A stretch of 64,000 bases of DNA from Mesorhizobium sp. RMAD-H1 (GTDB lineage Bacteria > Pseudomonadota > Alphaproteobacteria > Rhizobiales > Rhizobiaceae): positions 186,001 to 250,000 of the forward strand of contig NZ_JACHWN010000001.1 of assembly GCF_014191375.1 (NCBI RefSeq), in the 5' to 3' direction. A program made the translations under genes and the position numbers. Shown one piece after another: positions 8,932 through 19,427 of the stretch (the first letter of the stretch is position 1; each line of letters starts with the position of its first letter). Under the pieces are notes generated by a model. It ran no database searches. It had not been told where the DNA came from and saw only the letters and a list, made by a program, of their open reading frames with translations.

Positions 8932-10407
8932 TCACAGGCTGTCATGCCACGTGCGGCCGTCGCGCTCGATGAGCGCGATCGCCCCGGATGGCCCCCATGT
9001 GCCGGCGGTATAGCCCTGCACCGGCTGTCCGCTGTCTTCCCAGCCCTCGAGGATCGGGTCGATCCAGCGCCATGCCGCCTCCACCTCGTCGCGGCGCATG
9101 AACAGCGTCTGGTTGCCGCGCACCACATCCATGATGAGCCTTTCATAGGCATCGGGATTGCGCTCGTGGAAGGATTCGGCGAAGCTCATGTCGAGCGGCA
9201 CATGGCGCAGGCGCATGCCGCCCGGGCCCGGATCCTTGATCATCAGCCACTGCTTGACGCCTTCGTCCGGCTGCAGCCGGATGACGAGCTGGTTGGCGAT
9301 GACCCGGCCGGCTCCCTCGCCGAAGATCGAATGCGGGATCGGCTTGAAAGTCACCACGATTTCGGAAACCCGCGTGGCGAGCCTTTTTCCCGTGCGCAGG
9401 TAGAAGGGCACGCCCGCCCAGCGCCAATTGGCGATTTCCGCCTTGATGGCGACGAAGGTCTCCGTATTGCTGGTATGCCCGTCCAATTCGTCGAGATAGC
9501 CCTTGACCGGGCCGCCCGCCGAGGCGCCCGCCCGGTACTGGCCGCGCACGGTCCGCTCCTCGACATTGGAGGCCGTGACCGGCTGCAGCGAACGCAGCAC
9601 CTTCACCTTCTCGTCATGAACGGCATCGGCCTCCAGCGATGATGGCGGCTCCATGGCGACCAGACAGAGCAATTGCAGGAGATGGTTCTGAACCATGTCG
9701 CGCAGCGCCCCCGCCTTGTCGTAATAGTCGGCCCGGCCTTCGAGGCCGACTGCCTCGGCGACCGTGATCTGCACATGGTCGATATGGGCGGAGTTCCACA
9801 AGGGTTCGTAGAGCGCGTTGGCGAAGCGCAGCGCCATCAGGTTCTGCACCGTCTCCTTGCCGAGATAGTGGTCGATGCGGAAGATCTGATCCTCGCGGAA
9901 CACGCTGCCGATGGTGTCGTTGAGCGCCCTCGCCGATTTCAGGTCGCGTCCGATCGGCTTCTCCACGATGATGCGCGTATCGGGCGTGATCAGGCCGTAG
10001 GCGTCGAGATGGCTGGCGATATCGCCGAAAAGCGACGGGCTGACGGCGAGGTAGAAGGCGCGGATGCGCTCCGGCTGTTTTTCGATGAGGGTCTTCAGCG
10101 CGTCCCAGCCGCTCTCGGCCTTCACATCCACGGCGACATAGGAGAGGCGGGCGACGAAGGTCTCCACCTCCTTCTTGTCGACTTCATCCGCCTTGACATG
10201 CTCCTTGATGGCGGCGCGGGCGAAGGCCTGGTATTCCTCGTCCGTCATGGGCGAGCGCGATGCGCCGATGATGCGCGTCGGCTCGGAGAGCTGCCCTGCG
10301 CGCTGGCGCTGGTAGAGCGCGGGAATCAGCTTGCGTTCCGCAAGGTCGCCGGTCCCGCCGAAGACGATGCAGTCGAAAGGCGCTACCGGTATGATCTGGC
10401 TGGTCAT
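8932..10407 (-). CDS. zwf: glucose-6-phosphate 1-dehydrogenase
   Basis: Oxidises glucose-6-phosphate to 6-phosphogluconolactone with NAD(P). The 491-residue length is typical. The N-terminal dinucleotide site is FGGTGDLAERKLIPAL and the active-site signature is RIDHYLGKE. The C-terminal half has the expected ERLIMDVVRGNQTLF block. It is the first gene of zwf-pgl-edd. The upstream gap to the divergent SDR gene is about 220 bp and contains an AT-rich stretch (about 10461-10482) that may be its promoter. No operator was recognised. Confidence 0.97.
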   Translation of the reverse strand: MTSQIIPVAPFDCIVFGGTGDLAERKLIPALYQRQRAGQLSEPTRIIGASRSPMTDEEYQAFARAAIKEHVKADEVDKKEVETFVARLSYVAVDVKAESGWDALKTLIEKQPERIRAFYLAVSPSLFGDIASHLDAYGLITPDTRIIVEKPIGRDLKSARALNDTIGSVFREDQIFRIDHYLGKETVQNLMALRFANALYEPLWNSAHIDHVQITVAEAVGLEGRADYYDKAGALRDMVQNHLLQLLCLVAMEPPSSLEADAVHDEKVKVLRSLQPVTASNVEERTVRGQYRAGASAGGPVKGYLDELDGHTSNTETFVAIKAEIANWRWAGVPFYLRTGKRLATRVSEIVVTFKPIPHSIFGEGAGRVIANQLVIRLQPDEGVKQWLMIKDPGPGGMRLRHVPLDMSFAESFHERNPDAYERLIMDVVRGNQTLFMRRDEVEAAWRWIDPILEGWEDSGQPVQGYTAGTWGPSGAIALIERDGRTWHDSL

Positions 10408-10624
10408 GGGTTATTCTCTTCCATTGGAGGGTGGGCAGGGAGGCTCCAGCTCTGGAGGCGGATATAATCTAATCGATTTAAAGGCGCCAGTATCATTTCC
10501 GTGATCGTGGCTCTATGACGCGGACGGATGGCGGTACTGGGCAAAATTTTCCTCTTCGACGCATGACAAACCACCCCGTTCGGCATATCTGGCAGGTTAC
10601 GAAGACTTGAGGTGATTTCAAGAG

Positions 10625-11398
10625 ATGCACGAAATTAACAAAACCCGGACGGGACGTTTGAACGGCAAGACCGCCATCATCACCGGCGCCGGCTCCGGCT
10701 TCGGGGCGGGGATCGCCAAGCGCTTTGCCGAGGAAGGCGCCGATGTCGTCCTCGCCGATATCAATCTCAAGCGCGCCGGCGGCGTTGCCGCCGCGATCGG
10801 CGATACGGCCATCGCCGTGCAGGCCGATGTCTCCCGCAAGGATGATGTAGACGAATTGGTCGCGGCGGCGATGCAGCGTTTCGGCCGTATCGATATCATG
10901 GTCAATAATGCCGGCTTCACCCATCGCAACATGCCGCTCACCGCCGTGAGCGAAGACAATTTCGATCTCATCTTCGCCGTCAACATGAAGGCGCTCTATT
11001 TCTCCACGCTCGCCGTCGTGCCTATCATGGAAGGGCAGGGCGGCGGCGCGATCGTCAACACGGCCTCGACGACGGCGCTGCGGCCGCGCGAGGGATTGGC
11101 CTGGTACAATGCCTCCAAGGGCTGGGTGCTGAGCGCGACGAAGTCGTTGGCGCTCGAGCTTGCGCCGAAGAACATCCGCGTCAATTGCCTCTGCCCGGTC
11201 GAGGGCGACACGGATATGCTGAAACTCCTGCTCGACGAGGACACGCCGGAACGGCGCAGGGCCTTGAAGGAATCCATCCCGCTCGGGCGGTTTTCCACGC
11301 CGCTCGATATCGCCAATGCCGCGCTCTGGCTCGCTTCGGACGAGGCCTCCTTCGTCACCGGGACGGCGCTGGAGGTTGACGGCGGCTACAGCGTGTAG
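10625..11398 (+). CDS. SDR-family NAD(P)-dependent oxidoreductase
   Basis: A 257-residue classical short-chain dehydrogenase/reductase. It has the cofactor motif TGAGSGFGAGIA, the NNAG motif, the catalytic Ser region NTASTTA, and Tyr/Lys in WYNASKG. The C-terminal VTGTALEVDGGYSV is the usual end of the glucose-dehydrogenase-like or 3-oxoacyl reductase-like group. The substrate cannot be told from sequence. It faces zwf divergently and its stop is only three bases from the end of the convergent puuB-type gene, so a link to polyamine or sugar metabolism is only a guess. Confidence 0.9.
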   Translation: MHEINKTRTGRLNGKTAIITGAGSGFGAGIAKRFAEEGADVVLADINLKRAGGVAAAIGDTAIAVQADVSRKDDVDELVAAAMQRFGRIDIMVNNAGFTHRNMPLTAVSEDNFDLIFAVNMKALYFSTLAVVPIMEGQGGGAIVNTASTTALRPREGLAWYNASKGWVLSATKSLALELAPKNIRVNCLCPVEGDTDMLKLLLDEDTPERRRALKESIPLGRFSTPLDIANAALWLASDEASFVTGTALEVDGGYSV

Positions 11399-11401
11399 GG
11401 A

Positions 11402-12688
11402 TTAGATCCGATCGACCAGCGCATACCAGGATAGCGCCAGGAAAAGCAGCGGCGTACGCAGGCTGCTTCCGCCGGGGAAGGGCGGGATGTTGAGCTCCTC
11501 GAAGAGCTTCAGCCGCTCGCGGTTGCCGGCTATCGCTTCGGCATAGAGCTTGCCCATGAAACTGGCGAGCATCACGCCATGGCCGGAATAGCCGCCGGCC
11601 GAGATGACATTGGGCATCACCTCGCGTACGAAGGGTTTGCGGGGCAGGGTGATGCCGACGGAGCCGCCCCATGCATGGGTGATCTCGACACGGTCAAGTG
11701 CGGGATAGATCTCGGCGATCTGCCGGCGGATATGGCTGCTGATGTCGCGGGGGCTGTCGGCGGTGTAGGCTTCCCGTCCGCCGAAGAGCAGCCGCCCGTC
11801 GGCGAGACGGCGGAAATAGCGCACGACGAAACGGGAATCATCGACCGACTCGCCGCCCGGCAGCACGGAGCTGTCCTTGCCGAGCGGCACGGTCGCCCCG
11901 ATGAAGGAGCGGATGGGCATCACATGAGCCGCGCTGACGGGCTCGAGCGACCCGCCATAGGCGTTGACCGCGATCAGCCCCTTGGCGGCCGTCACGGTTC
12001 CTTTCGGCGTGGTCACCGTGACGCGGCCGTTTTCGGAGCTGATCCCCGTGGCCTGGGTGTTCTCGAAGAGATGCGCGCCGGCCTTCGCTGCTGCCCGGGC
12101 GGTTCCGACGACGAGCTTCAGCGGGTTGATATGGCCGGTGCCCTTGTCATAGGTGCCGCCGAAATAGCGCTTCGAGCCGAGCCGCTCCGCTGTCTCCTTC
12201 GCGTCCATGAAATGCATGTCCGGATAGCCGAAGCGCGTCGCCATCAGCTCGGCATGGGCGCGATAGTGCTTGAGATAGCGGGGCTTGTGCACAACCGACA
12301 TCTGGCCGGGCATATATTCGATGTCGATCCCATGCGTTTCGGCAAATTGCAGAAGATGCGCCTTGGCCTCCTCGGCGATGTCGAACAGCGCCTTGGCGCG
12401 GGTGAAACCGAGCTCGGCCTCCATGTCTTCCGCCCAGGCGCGCTGGCCGGTGTTGAGCTGGCCGCCATTGCGCCCCGATGCGCCGTCGCCGAACCGCACG
12501 GCGTCGATGAGCACCACGTCCACGCCGGCAGCGGCCAGATGATAAGCTGCGGAAAGACCGGTATAGCCGCCGCCGATGATGACGACGTCCGCCTGCCGCG
12601 AGCCGTCGAGCGCCGGATATTCGGGACGCTCGGCCAGGCTCGCTTCATACCACGAGACGCCGGGGGAGATAGGGCTCTGATATGCCAT
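11402..12688 (-). CDS. puuB: FAD-dependent oxidoreductase, probable gamma-glutamylputrescine oxidase
   Basis: A DAO-family flavoenzyme of about 428 residues. The FAD-binding motif VVIIGGGYTGLSAAYHLA is near residue 33, GASGRNGGQLNTGQ follows, and GGYSGHGVMLASF lies near the C-terminus. The family oxidises the amine of gamma-glutamylputrescine. The ATG at 12688 (MAYQSPISPG) is preferred over a longer frame that runs into the upstream gene. It begins eight bases after the stop of the puuA-like gene, which is the strongest support for the assignment. The call as PuuB rather than another amine oxidase rests on this pairing. Confidence 0.8.
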   Translation of the reverse strand: MAYQSPISPGVSWYEASLAERPEYPALDGSRQADVVIIGGGYTGLSAAYHLAAAGVDVVLIDAVRFGDGASGRNGGQLNTGQRAWAEDMEAELGFTRAKALFDIAEEAKAHLLQFAETHGIDIEYMPGQMSVVHKPRYLKHYRAHAELMATRFGYPDMHFMDAKETAERLGSKRYFGGTYDKGTGHINPLKLVVGTARAAAKAGAHLFENTQATGISSENGRVTVTTPKGTVTAAKGLIAVNAYGGSLEPVSAAHVMPIRSFIGATVPLGKDSSVLPGGESVDDSRFVVRYFRRLADGRLLFGGREAYTADSPRDISSHIRRQIAEIYPALDRVEITHAWGGSVGITLPRKPFVREVMPNVISAGGYSGHGVMLASFMGKLYAEAIAGNRERLKLFEELNIPPFPGGSSLRTPLLFLALSWYALVDRI

Positions 12689-12696
12689 GCGAACCG

Positions 12697-14130
12697 TCAG
12701 ACGTTGAGCAACAAATACTCCCGCTCCCACGGGCTGATGACCTCCATGAAGGTCTCGAACTCGGCCCGCTTGATGGCGGCATAGGTCGTGGCAAACGGCT
12801 CGCCGAGCATTTCCCTCAGCGGCTTGTCTTCCTCGAAAAGGGAGACCGCGTCGAGCAGGCCGCGGGGCAGGTCGATCTCGTCTTCGTTGACGGTGGTGCC
12901 GACCGGCGCGTCCGGCTTGATCTTTTCCGTGAGGCCGAGCAGCCCGCAGGCGAGCGATCCCGCGAGCGCCAGATACGGGTTGGCGTCGGAGGAGGGGATG
13001 CGGTTTTCGACGCGGCGCTGGTTCGGGTCCGAGCGCGGCACGCGGAAGGCGGTCGTCCGGTTGTCATAGCCCCATTTGACGTTGACGGGCGCCGAGGCGC
13101 CCTTGGTCAGGCGGCGATAGGAATTCACATAGGGCGCAAACATCACCAGTGCGTTCGGTACATGCCTCTGCATCCCGCCGATGAAATGATGGAAGGCGTC
13201 GCTCTCGCTGCCGTCCGCATTGGTGAAGATGTTGCGTCCGGTCTTCTTCTCGACCACGGACTGGTGGATATGCATCGCCGAGCCCGGCTGGCCCTGGATC
13301 GGCTTGGCCATGAAGGTCGCATACATCTCATGCTTCAGCGCGGCCTCGCGGATGGTGCGCTTGAACATGAAGACCTGGTCCGCCAGTTCCACGGGATCGC
13401 CATGGCGCAGGTTGATTTCCAGCTGCCCCGCGCCCTCTTCATGGATGAGCGTGTCGATCTCCAGCCCCTGGCCCTCGGAGAAATGATAGATGTCGTCGAT
13501 CAGCTCGTCGAACTCGTTGACCCCGGCGATCGAATAGCCCTGGCCGCCGCCGATGGGGCGGCCCGAACGGCCGACCGGAGGTGTCAGCGGATAATCGGGA
13601 TCGGGGTTCTTGCGCACCAGATAGAACTCGATCTCGGGCGCCACGACGGGCCGCAGGCCGAGCTTGTTATAAGCGGCGATGACACGGCGCAGCACATTGC
13701 GCGGCGTGAACTCCACCGCGCGCCCGTCCTGATGGACGAGGTCGCAGATCACCTGCGCCGTCGGATCGCTCTCCCACGGAACGACGCAGAGCGTGGCGAG
13801 ATCGGGCACGAGCTTCAGGTCGCCATCGTCCTCCGGATAGGAGAAGCCGCCGCCATCCTCCGGATAGCCGCCGGAGATCGTCGTCATGAAGACGGCTGAA
13901 GGCAGGGCAAGCGACGTGTTGGAGGTGAACTTCTTCGACGGCATCATCTTGCCGCGCGCCACGCCGGCCTGATCGGGGGTGATGCATTCGATATCCTCGA
14001 TATCGCGCCAGGCCAGCCACTCCGACGCTTCACGCCAATTCTTCACGCCGCGCAGCGATTTGACATAGGCAGGCGTCCGGCGGCGCTTTGTCGGGCGCGC
14101 CGGTTTCTTCTCGGGCATATCAGCAGGCAT
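12697..14130 (-). CDS. puuA: glutamine synthetase-family protein, probable gamma-glutamylputrescine synthetase
   Basis: A 477-residue type I-like glutamine synthetase homologue. It retains the C-terminal catalytic blocks: EEGAGQLEINLRHGD, GSAMHIHQSV, SYRRLTKGASAPVNVKWGYDNR and RVENRIPSSDANPYLALAGS. A Lys/Arg-rich N-terminal leader of about 25 residues precedes the domain. Homologues next to a PuuB-type oxidase glutamylate putrescine or related amines rather than making glutamine. The ATG at 14130 is taken; the codon before it is a TTG. The putrescine-type importer at 18-22 kb supports a role in polyamine use. Confidence 0.82.
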   Translation of the reverse strand: MPADMPEKKPARPTKRRRTPAYVKSLRGVKNWREASEWLAWRDIEDIECITPDQAGVARGKMMPSKKFTSNTSLALPSAVFMTTISGGYPEDGGGFSYPEDDGDLKLVPDLATLCVVPWESDPTAQVICDLVHQDGRAVEFTPRNVLRRVIAAYNKLGLRPVVAPEIEFYLVRKNPDPDYPLTPPVGRSGRPIGGGQGYSIAGVNEFDELIDDIYHFSEGQGLEIDTLIHEEGAGQLEINLRHGDPVELADQVFMFKRTIREAALKHEMYATFMAKPIQGQPGSAMHIHQSVVEKKTGRNIFTNADGSESDAFHHFIGGMQRHVPNALVMFAPYVNSYRRLTKGASAPVNVKWGYDNRTTAFRVPRSDPNQRRVENRIPSSDANPYLALAGSLACGLLGLTEKIKPDAPVGTTVNEDEIDLPRGLLDAVSLFEEDKPLREMLGEPFATTYAAIKRAEFETFMEVISPWEREYLLLNV

Positions 14131-14174
14131 CAATCACCAAAAAATTGTTTCGTCACGCCATGATATAGCATCGG

Positions 14175-14200
14175 CCCGAAAACCGAAATCGGTTTTCGGG
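14175..14200. repeat. perfect palindrome upstream of puuA
   Basis: Arms CCCGAAAACCGA and TCGGTTTTCGGG are perfect over 12 bp, with two bases between them. The element lies in the 139-bp gap between puuA and the downstream end of the small gene at 14270. It could be a regulator site for the puu genes. It also resembles the palindromes built on CCGAAAA...TTTTCGG that are dispersed in rhizobial genomes, as at 43096-43138. Confidence 0.5.
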
Positions 14201-14269
14201 GATACATGATGCCCTAAACCAGTCGTTTGCGGCCTTGCCGAATATATGTTCTGGGCCGCCATTGGATTG

Positions 14270-14698
14270 TCAAAGGCCGAAATGGCCCTTGAGCCCGGGG
14301 ACGGCCTGGACGAGTTCGTCCACCAGCTGCGGATCCGTCTGGCGCGCATAGGCGATGACCTGCGACCCGGCAGCGTTGATCTGCTCCTCCGTCAAGCCGC
14401 TCGCCTTCAGCGCCGCCACGCCGTTGACCAGAGCACCGACCTTCTCGCCCATCGCGCCGCCGAGCAGGTTGGAGATGGTGCCGATAATGCCGCCGCCGCT
14501 GCTCGGCTGCCCTTGCGCCATCACGTCATTGGCCGTCGCCAGCTGCTGGGCTCCGGGGATGTTGGCGAAAATCTGCGCCGAGATCTGCGGTGATTCATGT
14601 TGAAGAACCGATAGAACGATCCCAGCGACCTTCTCCGCGACCTGTGGTTGGATATTGGCTTTGGCCGCGACGCCGTCGATGAGAGATTGTATAGCCAT
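14270..14698 (-). CDS. small helical protein of unknown function
   Basis: 142 residues. The N-terminal half reads as amphipathic helices (IQSLIDGVAAKANIQPQ and KVAGIVLSVLQHES), followed by a Gly/Ser-rich linker, IGTISNLLGGAMGEKVGALV, and a helical tail ending PGLKGHFGL. The pattern is reminiscent of small DUF2780-like proteins, but I cannot assign a family with confidence. The ATG at 14698 is chosen because GAGGAAAA lies about six bases upstream; a longer frame to 14779 lacks this. No signal peptide or membrane helix is obvious. It is a single gene between puuA and the aceA group. Confidence 0.7.
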   Translation of the reverse strand: MAIQSLIDGVAAKANIQPQVAEKVAGIVLSVLQHESPQISAQIFANIPGAQQLATANDVMAQGQPSSGGGIIGTISNLLGGAMGEKVGALVNGVAALKASGLTEEQINAAGSQVIAYARQTDPQLVDELVQAVPGLKGHFGL

Positions 14699-14909
14699 GA
14701 TTTTCCTCGCGTTGATTGGAATGAACGGAGCATGCGTCAACTCTGACATGCAGGCAATGACGGAAACATGACATCGCAATATTTAGTTGATGTTTAGTAA
14801 TGTCAGGCGAGAACGGCTTTTCTTCTGGTTTTCATGAAGGAAAAACTCTCCGCAGACGGGCTGCGGAGAGTTGGCTGGAAGTCGGCGAAGGCGGAGAGCG
14901 GGGAGGGTC

Positions 14910-15146
14910 TCACCGTCCGTTGGTGACGATCACCGGGATCAGGAGATCCCCCCAATTGCCGTTGCCGCCATGGTGGCGGGCCGAGCGGACGAGCTCGACC
15001 GAAACGCCGGCCTCGACGGCTTTCATGACCGACTGGTTGAGCCTGTGCAGATCGTTGGCGAGCATGCGGATGAGGCTCTGCTGGTCGGTGGTCATGGCGG
15101 TGGACTGTTCCTCCGCCCTTTCCTTGACGCGTGTGATGGATGTCAT
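14910..15146 (-). CDS. small protein downstream of isocitrate lyase, function unknown
   Basis: 78 residues, largely helical, beginning MTSITRVKERAEEQST and ending LLIPVIVTNGR. The ATG at 15146 has a near-perfect AAGGAGAA eight bases upstream. A longer frame starting at the ATGA that overlaps the aceA stop is less likely. It is almost certainly co-transcribed with aceA, ending a short operon. No domain is recognised. Co-expression with isocitrate lyase suggests a role tied to growth on C2 units, but that is inference. Confidence 0.7.
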   Translation of the reverse strand: MTSITRVKERAEEQSTAMTTDQQSLIRMLANDLHRLNQSVMKAVEAGVSVELVRSARHHGGNGNWGDLLIPVIVTNGR

Positions 15147-15163
15147 TGCCGTTCTCCTTCGTT

Positions 15164-16437
<1,274 letters not shown>

Positions 16438-16453
<16 letters not shown>

Positions 16454-16684
16454 AGTCTGGCTTCCTCAATGCTTGTGTTGTAAAAATCAGAGACGTTAAG
16501 CGCGTTCTGTGTGTGACGAGATTTACATTGTGCTGCAAAACAGGCGAGAAAATTCAGGAAATTCGGTCTGAAAAACGGGTAATGCTGTCGAGGCTTTGAC
16601 AGAATGGCTCTGTAAATTTGTAAATATTGTAATGAGCGATCATTTGAGGCATGATGCGGGAGGTTGTAAAAATCCTGTAAAAGG
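16438..16684. promoter_or_regulatory. aceA-scfR divergent control region with repeated TTGTAAA-type motifs
   Basis: A low-GC stretch inside GC-rich surroundings. TTGTAAAAATCAG occurs as exact direct copies at 16438-16450 and 16478-16490, exactly 40 bp apart. TTGTAAAAATC recurs at 16664-16674, followed by CTGTAAAA. A cluster TGTAAATTTGTAAATATTGTAA lies at about 16611-16632, and TTTACATTGTGCTGCAAA at about 16522-16539. RamB-type regulators bind short A/T-flanked TTTGCAAA-like sites, so these are candidate operators for the adjacent regulator and aceA. Confidence 0.6.
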
Positions 16685-16686
16685 GA

Positions 16687-18108
16687 ATGGGGATGGCTGA
16701 GCAGAAGATATTCGCGGGCCCGCGTATCCGCCGCATCCGCAACGAACGCGGCCTCACCCAGACGGCGATGGCCGAGGCGCTCGGCATTTCGCCCTCCTAT
16801 CTCAACCTGATCGAGCGCAATCAGCGCCCGCTGACGGTACAGCTTCTCCTCAAGCTCGCCTCCGTCTACAAGCTCGAGCTCAGCGCCCTGCAGGCCGAAA
16901 GCGGCACCACCATTACAGGGCTGAAGGAGGTCTTCTCCGATCCGCTGCTCGCCGGCGAACTGCCGGGGGATCAGGAGCTGATCGAGATCGGCGGGGCCGC
17001 GCCCAATGCCGCGGCCGGCATCGTCAAGCTCTACCGCGCCTATCGCGAGCATCTCGAACGGCTCTCCGATCTTTCCGATCTCCTGGCGCAGGAGGGGCGC
17101 GAGACCTCATTGTCGGCCACGCGCCTGCCGCTCGACGAGGTGCGGGATGCGCTGGAGCGGCGGCCCAACCATTTCCCGCTGATCGAGGAGGAGGCCGAGA
17201 GTTTCACGGCCCTCCTGAAGCCGGGCGACGATCTGATGGGCGCGCTGAAGGGCTGGCTGCGCACGGAGCATGGCATTGCCGTGCGCGTGCTGCCCGTCGC
17301 CACCATGCCCAATTGGCGGCGGCGCTACGACCGGCATTCGCAGCGCCTGTTCCTGTCGGAAAGGCTGTCGCCCTTCGATCAGCTGCGTGAAGTGGCGATG
17401 GAGGCTGTGCTGATCCGCATGCAGGTGGCGATCGCCGCCGAGATCGAAAAGCTGAAGCTCTCGTCCGGCGAGGCCTGCCGCATCGCCCGTTTCGAGTTGG
17501 GCCGCTATGCCGCGCATGCGCTGATGATGCCCTATCAGGCCTTCCAGTCGGCGGCGCTCCGGGCGCATTACGATATAGACGTGCTGCGCTCGCGCTTCGG
17601 CGTCTCGTTCGAGCAGGCGGCAAACCGGCTCACCACATTGCAGAGGCAAGGCGCGTCGGGCGTGCCCTTCTTCATGCTGGAGGCGGACCATGCGGGCAAC
17701 CGCTTCCGCAGGGCGGGCGCCCAGGGCTTTCCGCAGGCCCGTTTCGGCGGGCAATGCCCGAAACTGGCGATTTATGCCGCCTTTGCCCAGCCCTCGCAGA
17801 TCCTGGTGGAGGCCGTGGAGATGCCGGACGGCGCGGCATTCCTCACCATCGCGCGCACGCTTGAAGGGCCGCAGGGCGCTTTTGACGAGCGCCCGCGCCG
17901 CACCGCCATCCTGCTTGGCTGCGATATCGGATTCAAGGACGAGATCGTCTACGGCGCCGCGCTGACGGGCAGGGGGGCGACGCCGGTGGGTCCGGTCTGC
18001 CGTCTCTGTGAAAGGCAGGGCTGCCTTGCCCGTGCCGAGCCGCCATTGACGCGTCCGCTCGGCCTCGATGAGATGGTGACGGGGCTGAGCGTCTTCGATT
18101 TTCAGTAG
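16687..18108 (+). CDS. short-chain fatty acyl regulator (ScfR/RamB-type XRE regulator)
   Basis: 473 residues. An N-terminal Cro/C1 helix-turn-helix (IRRIRNERGLTQTAMAEALG, then SPSYLNLIERNQRPLT) occupies about residues 12-55. It is followed by an IrrE-like middle region and a C-terminal domain with a cysteine cluster (CRLCERQGCLARAEP). Proteins of this design sense acyl-CoA or acetate status and control glyoxylate-cycle genes. It is divergent from aceA, which supports that target. Two ATGs six bases apart are possible starts; the first is used. Confidence 0.9.
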   Translation: MGMAEQKIFAGPRIRRIRNERGLTQTAMAEALGISPSYLNLIERNQRPLTVQLLLKLASVYKLELSALQAESGTTITGLKEVFSDPLLAGELPGDQELIEIGGAAPNAAAGIVKLYRAYREHLERLSDLSDLLAQEGRETSLSATRLPLDEVRDALERRPNHFPLIEEEAESFTALLKPGDDLMGALKGWLRTEHGIAVRVLPVATMPNWRRRYDRHSQRLFLSERLSPFDQLREVAMEAVLIRMQVAIAAEIEKLKLSSGEACRIARFELGRYAAHALMMPYQAFQSAALRAHYDIDVLRSRFGVSFEQAANRLTTLQRQGASGVPFFMLEADHAGNRFRRAGAQGFPQARFGGQCPKLAIYAAFAQPSQILVEAVEMPDGAAFLTIARTLEGPQGAFDERPRRTAILLGCDIGFKDEIVYGAALTGRGATPVGPVCRLCERQGCLARAEPPLTRPLGLDEMVTGLSVFDFQ

Positions 18109-18234
18109 ATCAGGCCTGCGACCTGAAAATAAAGCCCCGCAAGGCAGTTGACGAAATCCTCCCAATCTAAAAAAGTGCGGGGCGGCGGGGCATTTTTCTT
18201 AGGGCCGCGCGGGTGTGAAAATGGGAGTTTCCGG

Positions 18235-19329
18235 ATGAGGATCAAATCGCTTTTCCTGACGACCTGTCTGGCTCTGGCGGCCGCCGCGGCTCCGTCGGGC
18301 GCGCAGGAACGGGTGGTCAATGTCTACAACTGGTCGGATTATATCGACGATTCCATCCTGACGGACTTCACCAAGGAGACCGGCATCAAGGTCGTCTACG
18401 ACGTCTATGATTCCAACGAGATCCTGGAAACCAAGCTGCTTGCCGGCGGTACCGGCTATGATGTCGTCGTGCCCTCGGGCGAATTCCTCGGGCGTCAGAT
18501 CCCCGCAGGCGTGTTCCAGAAGCTCGACAAGGCGAAGCTGCCCAATCTCAAGAACATGTGGGACGTCATCGAGCAGCGCACCGCCACCTATGATCCGGGC
18601 AATGAGTACTCCATCAACTATATGTGGGGCACGACCGGCATCGGCTATAACAAGGCGAAGGTGAAGGAGGCGCTCGGCACCGACAAGATCGATTCCTGGG
18701 ACGTGCTGTTCGATCCCGAGAAATCGGCGAAGCTCAAGGATTGCGGCATCTATGTGCTGGATTCGGCGAGCGAGATGCTGCGCCCGGCGCTCAACTATCT
18801 GGGCTTCGATCCCAATTCGGCCAATGCGGACGAGTTCGCCAAGGCGGAAGAGCTCTACCTGAAGATCCGCCCCAATATCCGCAAGTTCCACTCGTCCGAA
18901 TATATCAATGCGCTCGCCAACGGCGATATCTGCATGGCGGTGGGCTATTCCGGCGACATCTTCCAGGCGCGCGACCGCGCCGAGGAAGCGGGGCAGGGCA
19001 TCGAGATCGGCTATTCGATCCCGAAGGAAGGCGCGCAGATGTGGTTTGACCAGATGGCCATTCCCGCCGACGCTCCGCATGTGGAGGAGGCGCATGAGTT
19101 CCTGAACTACATCATGCGTCCGGAGGTGATCGCCAAGGCGTCGAATTATGTCTTCTACGCCAATGGCAACAAGGCTTCCCAGCCGCTTCTCGACAAGGCC
19201 GTGATCGATGATCCCGCGATCTATCCCGACGAGGCAACCATGGCCAAGCTCTTCGTGCCGCTGCCCTATGATACCAAGACGCAGCGCCTGGCGACGAGGG
19301 CCTGGACCAAGATCGTCACCGGCCAGTAA
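18235..19329 (+). CDS. potF: polyamine ABC transporter substrate-binding protein (PotF-type)
   Basis: 364 residues. A signal peptide (MRIKSLFLTTCLALAAAAA) is followed by likely cleavage near SGA-QE at residues 23-25. The mature start VNVYNWSDYIDDSIL and the DVYDSNEILETKLL stretch are typical of PotD/PotF periplasmic binding proteins. The ATG at 18235 is chosen because it places the signal peptide at the N-terminus; the frame extends upstream without a plausible start. It is the first gene of potF-potG-potH-potI. Spermidine versus putrescine preference cannot be settled from sequence. Confidence 0.9.
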   Translation: MRIKSLFLTTCLALAAAAAPSGAQERVVNVYNWSDYIDDSILTDFTKETGIKVVYDVYDSNEILETKLLAGGTGYDVVVPSGEFLGRQIPAGVFQKLDKAKLPNLKNMWDVIEQRTATYDPGNEYSINYMWGTTGIGYNKAKVKEALGTDKIDSWDVLFDPEKSAKLKDCGIYVLDSASEMLRPALNYLGFDPNSANADEFAKAEELYLKIRPNIRKFHSSEYINALANGDICMAVGYSGDIFQARDRAEEAGQGIEIGYSIPKEGAQMWFDQMAIPADAPHVEEAHEFLNYIMRPEVIAKASNYVFYANGNKASQPLLDKAVIDDPAIYPDEATMAKLFVPLPYDTKTQRLATRAWTKIVTGQ

Positions 19330-19336
19330 AGACCAA

Positions 19337-19361
19337 AACCCCCGGCCCGGTGCCGGGGGTT
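19337..19361 (+). terminator. hairpin between potF and potG
   Basis: Stem AACCCCCGGC / GCCGGGGGTT (10 bp, perfect) with a five-base loop, just after the potF stop. It has no long U-run, so it may be a partial terminator or an mRNA-stabilising 3' end that lets the binding protein be made in excess over the membrane parts, as is common in ABC importer operons. Confidence 0.6.
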
Positions 19362-19427
19362 CCAGCATTCAGTATCCGTACGATCCCGTGGGCTATCGGA
19401 TCGTGACGGGGCAGCGTGGGGAACCGG

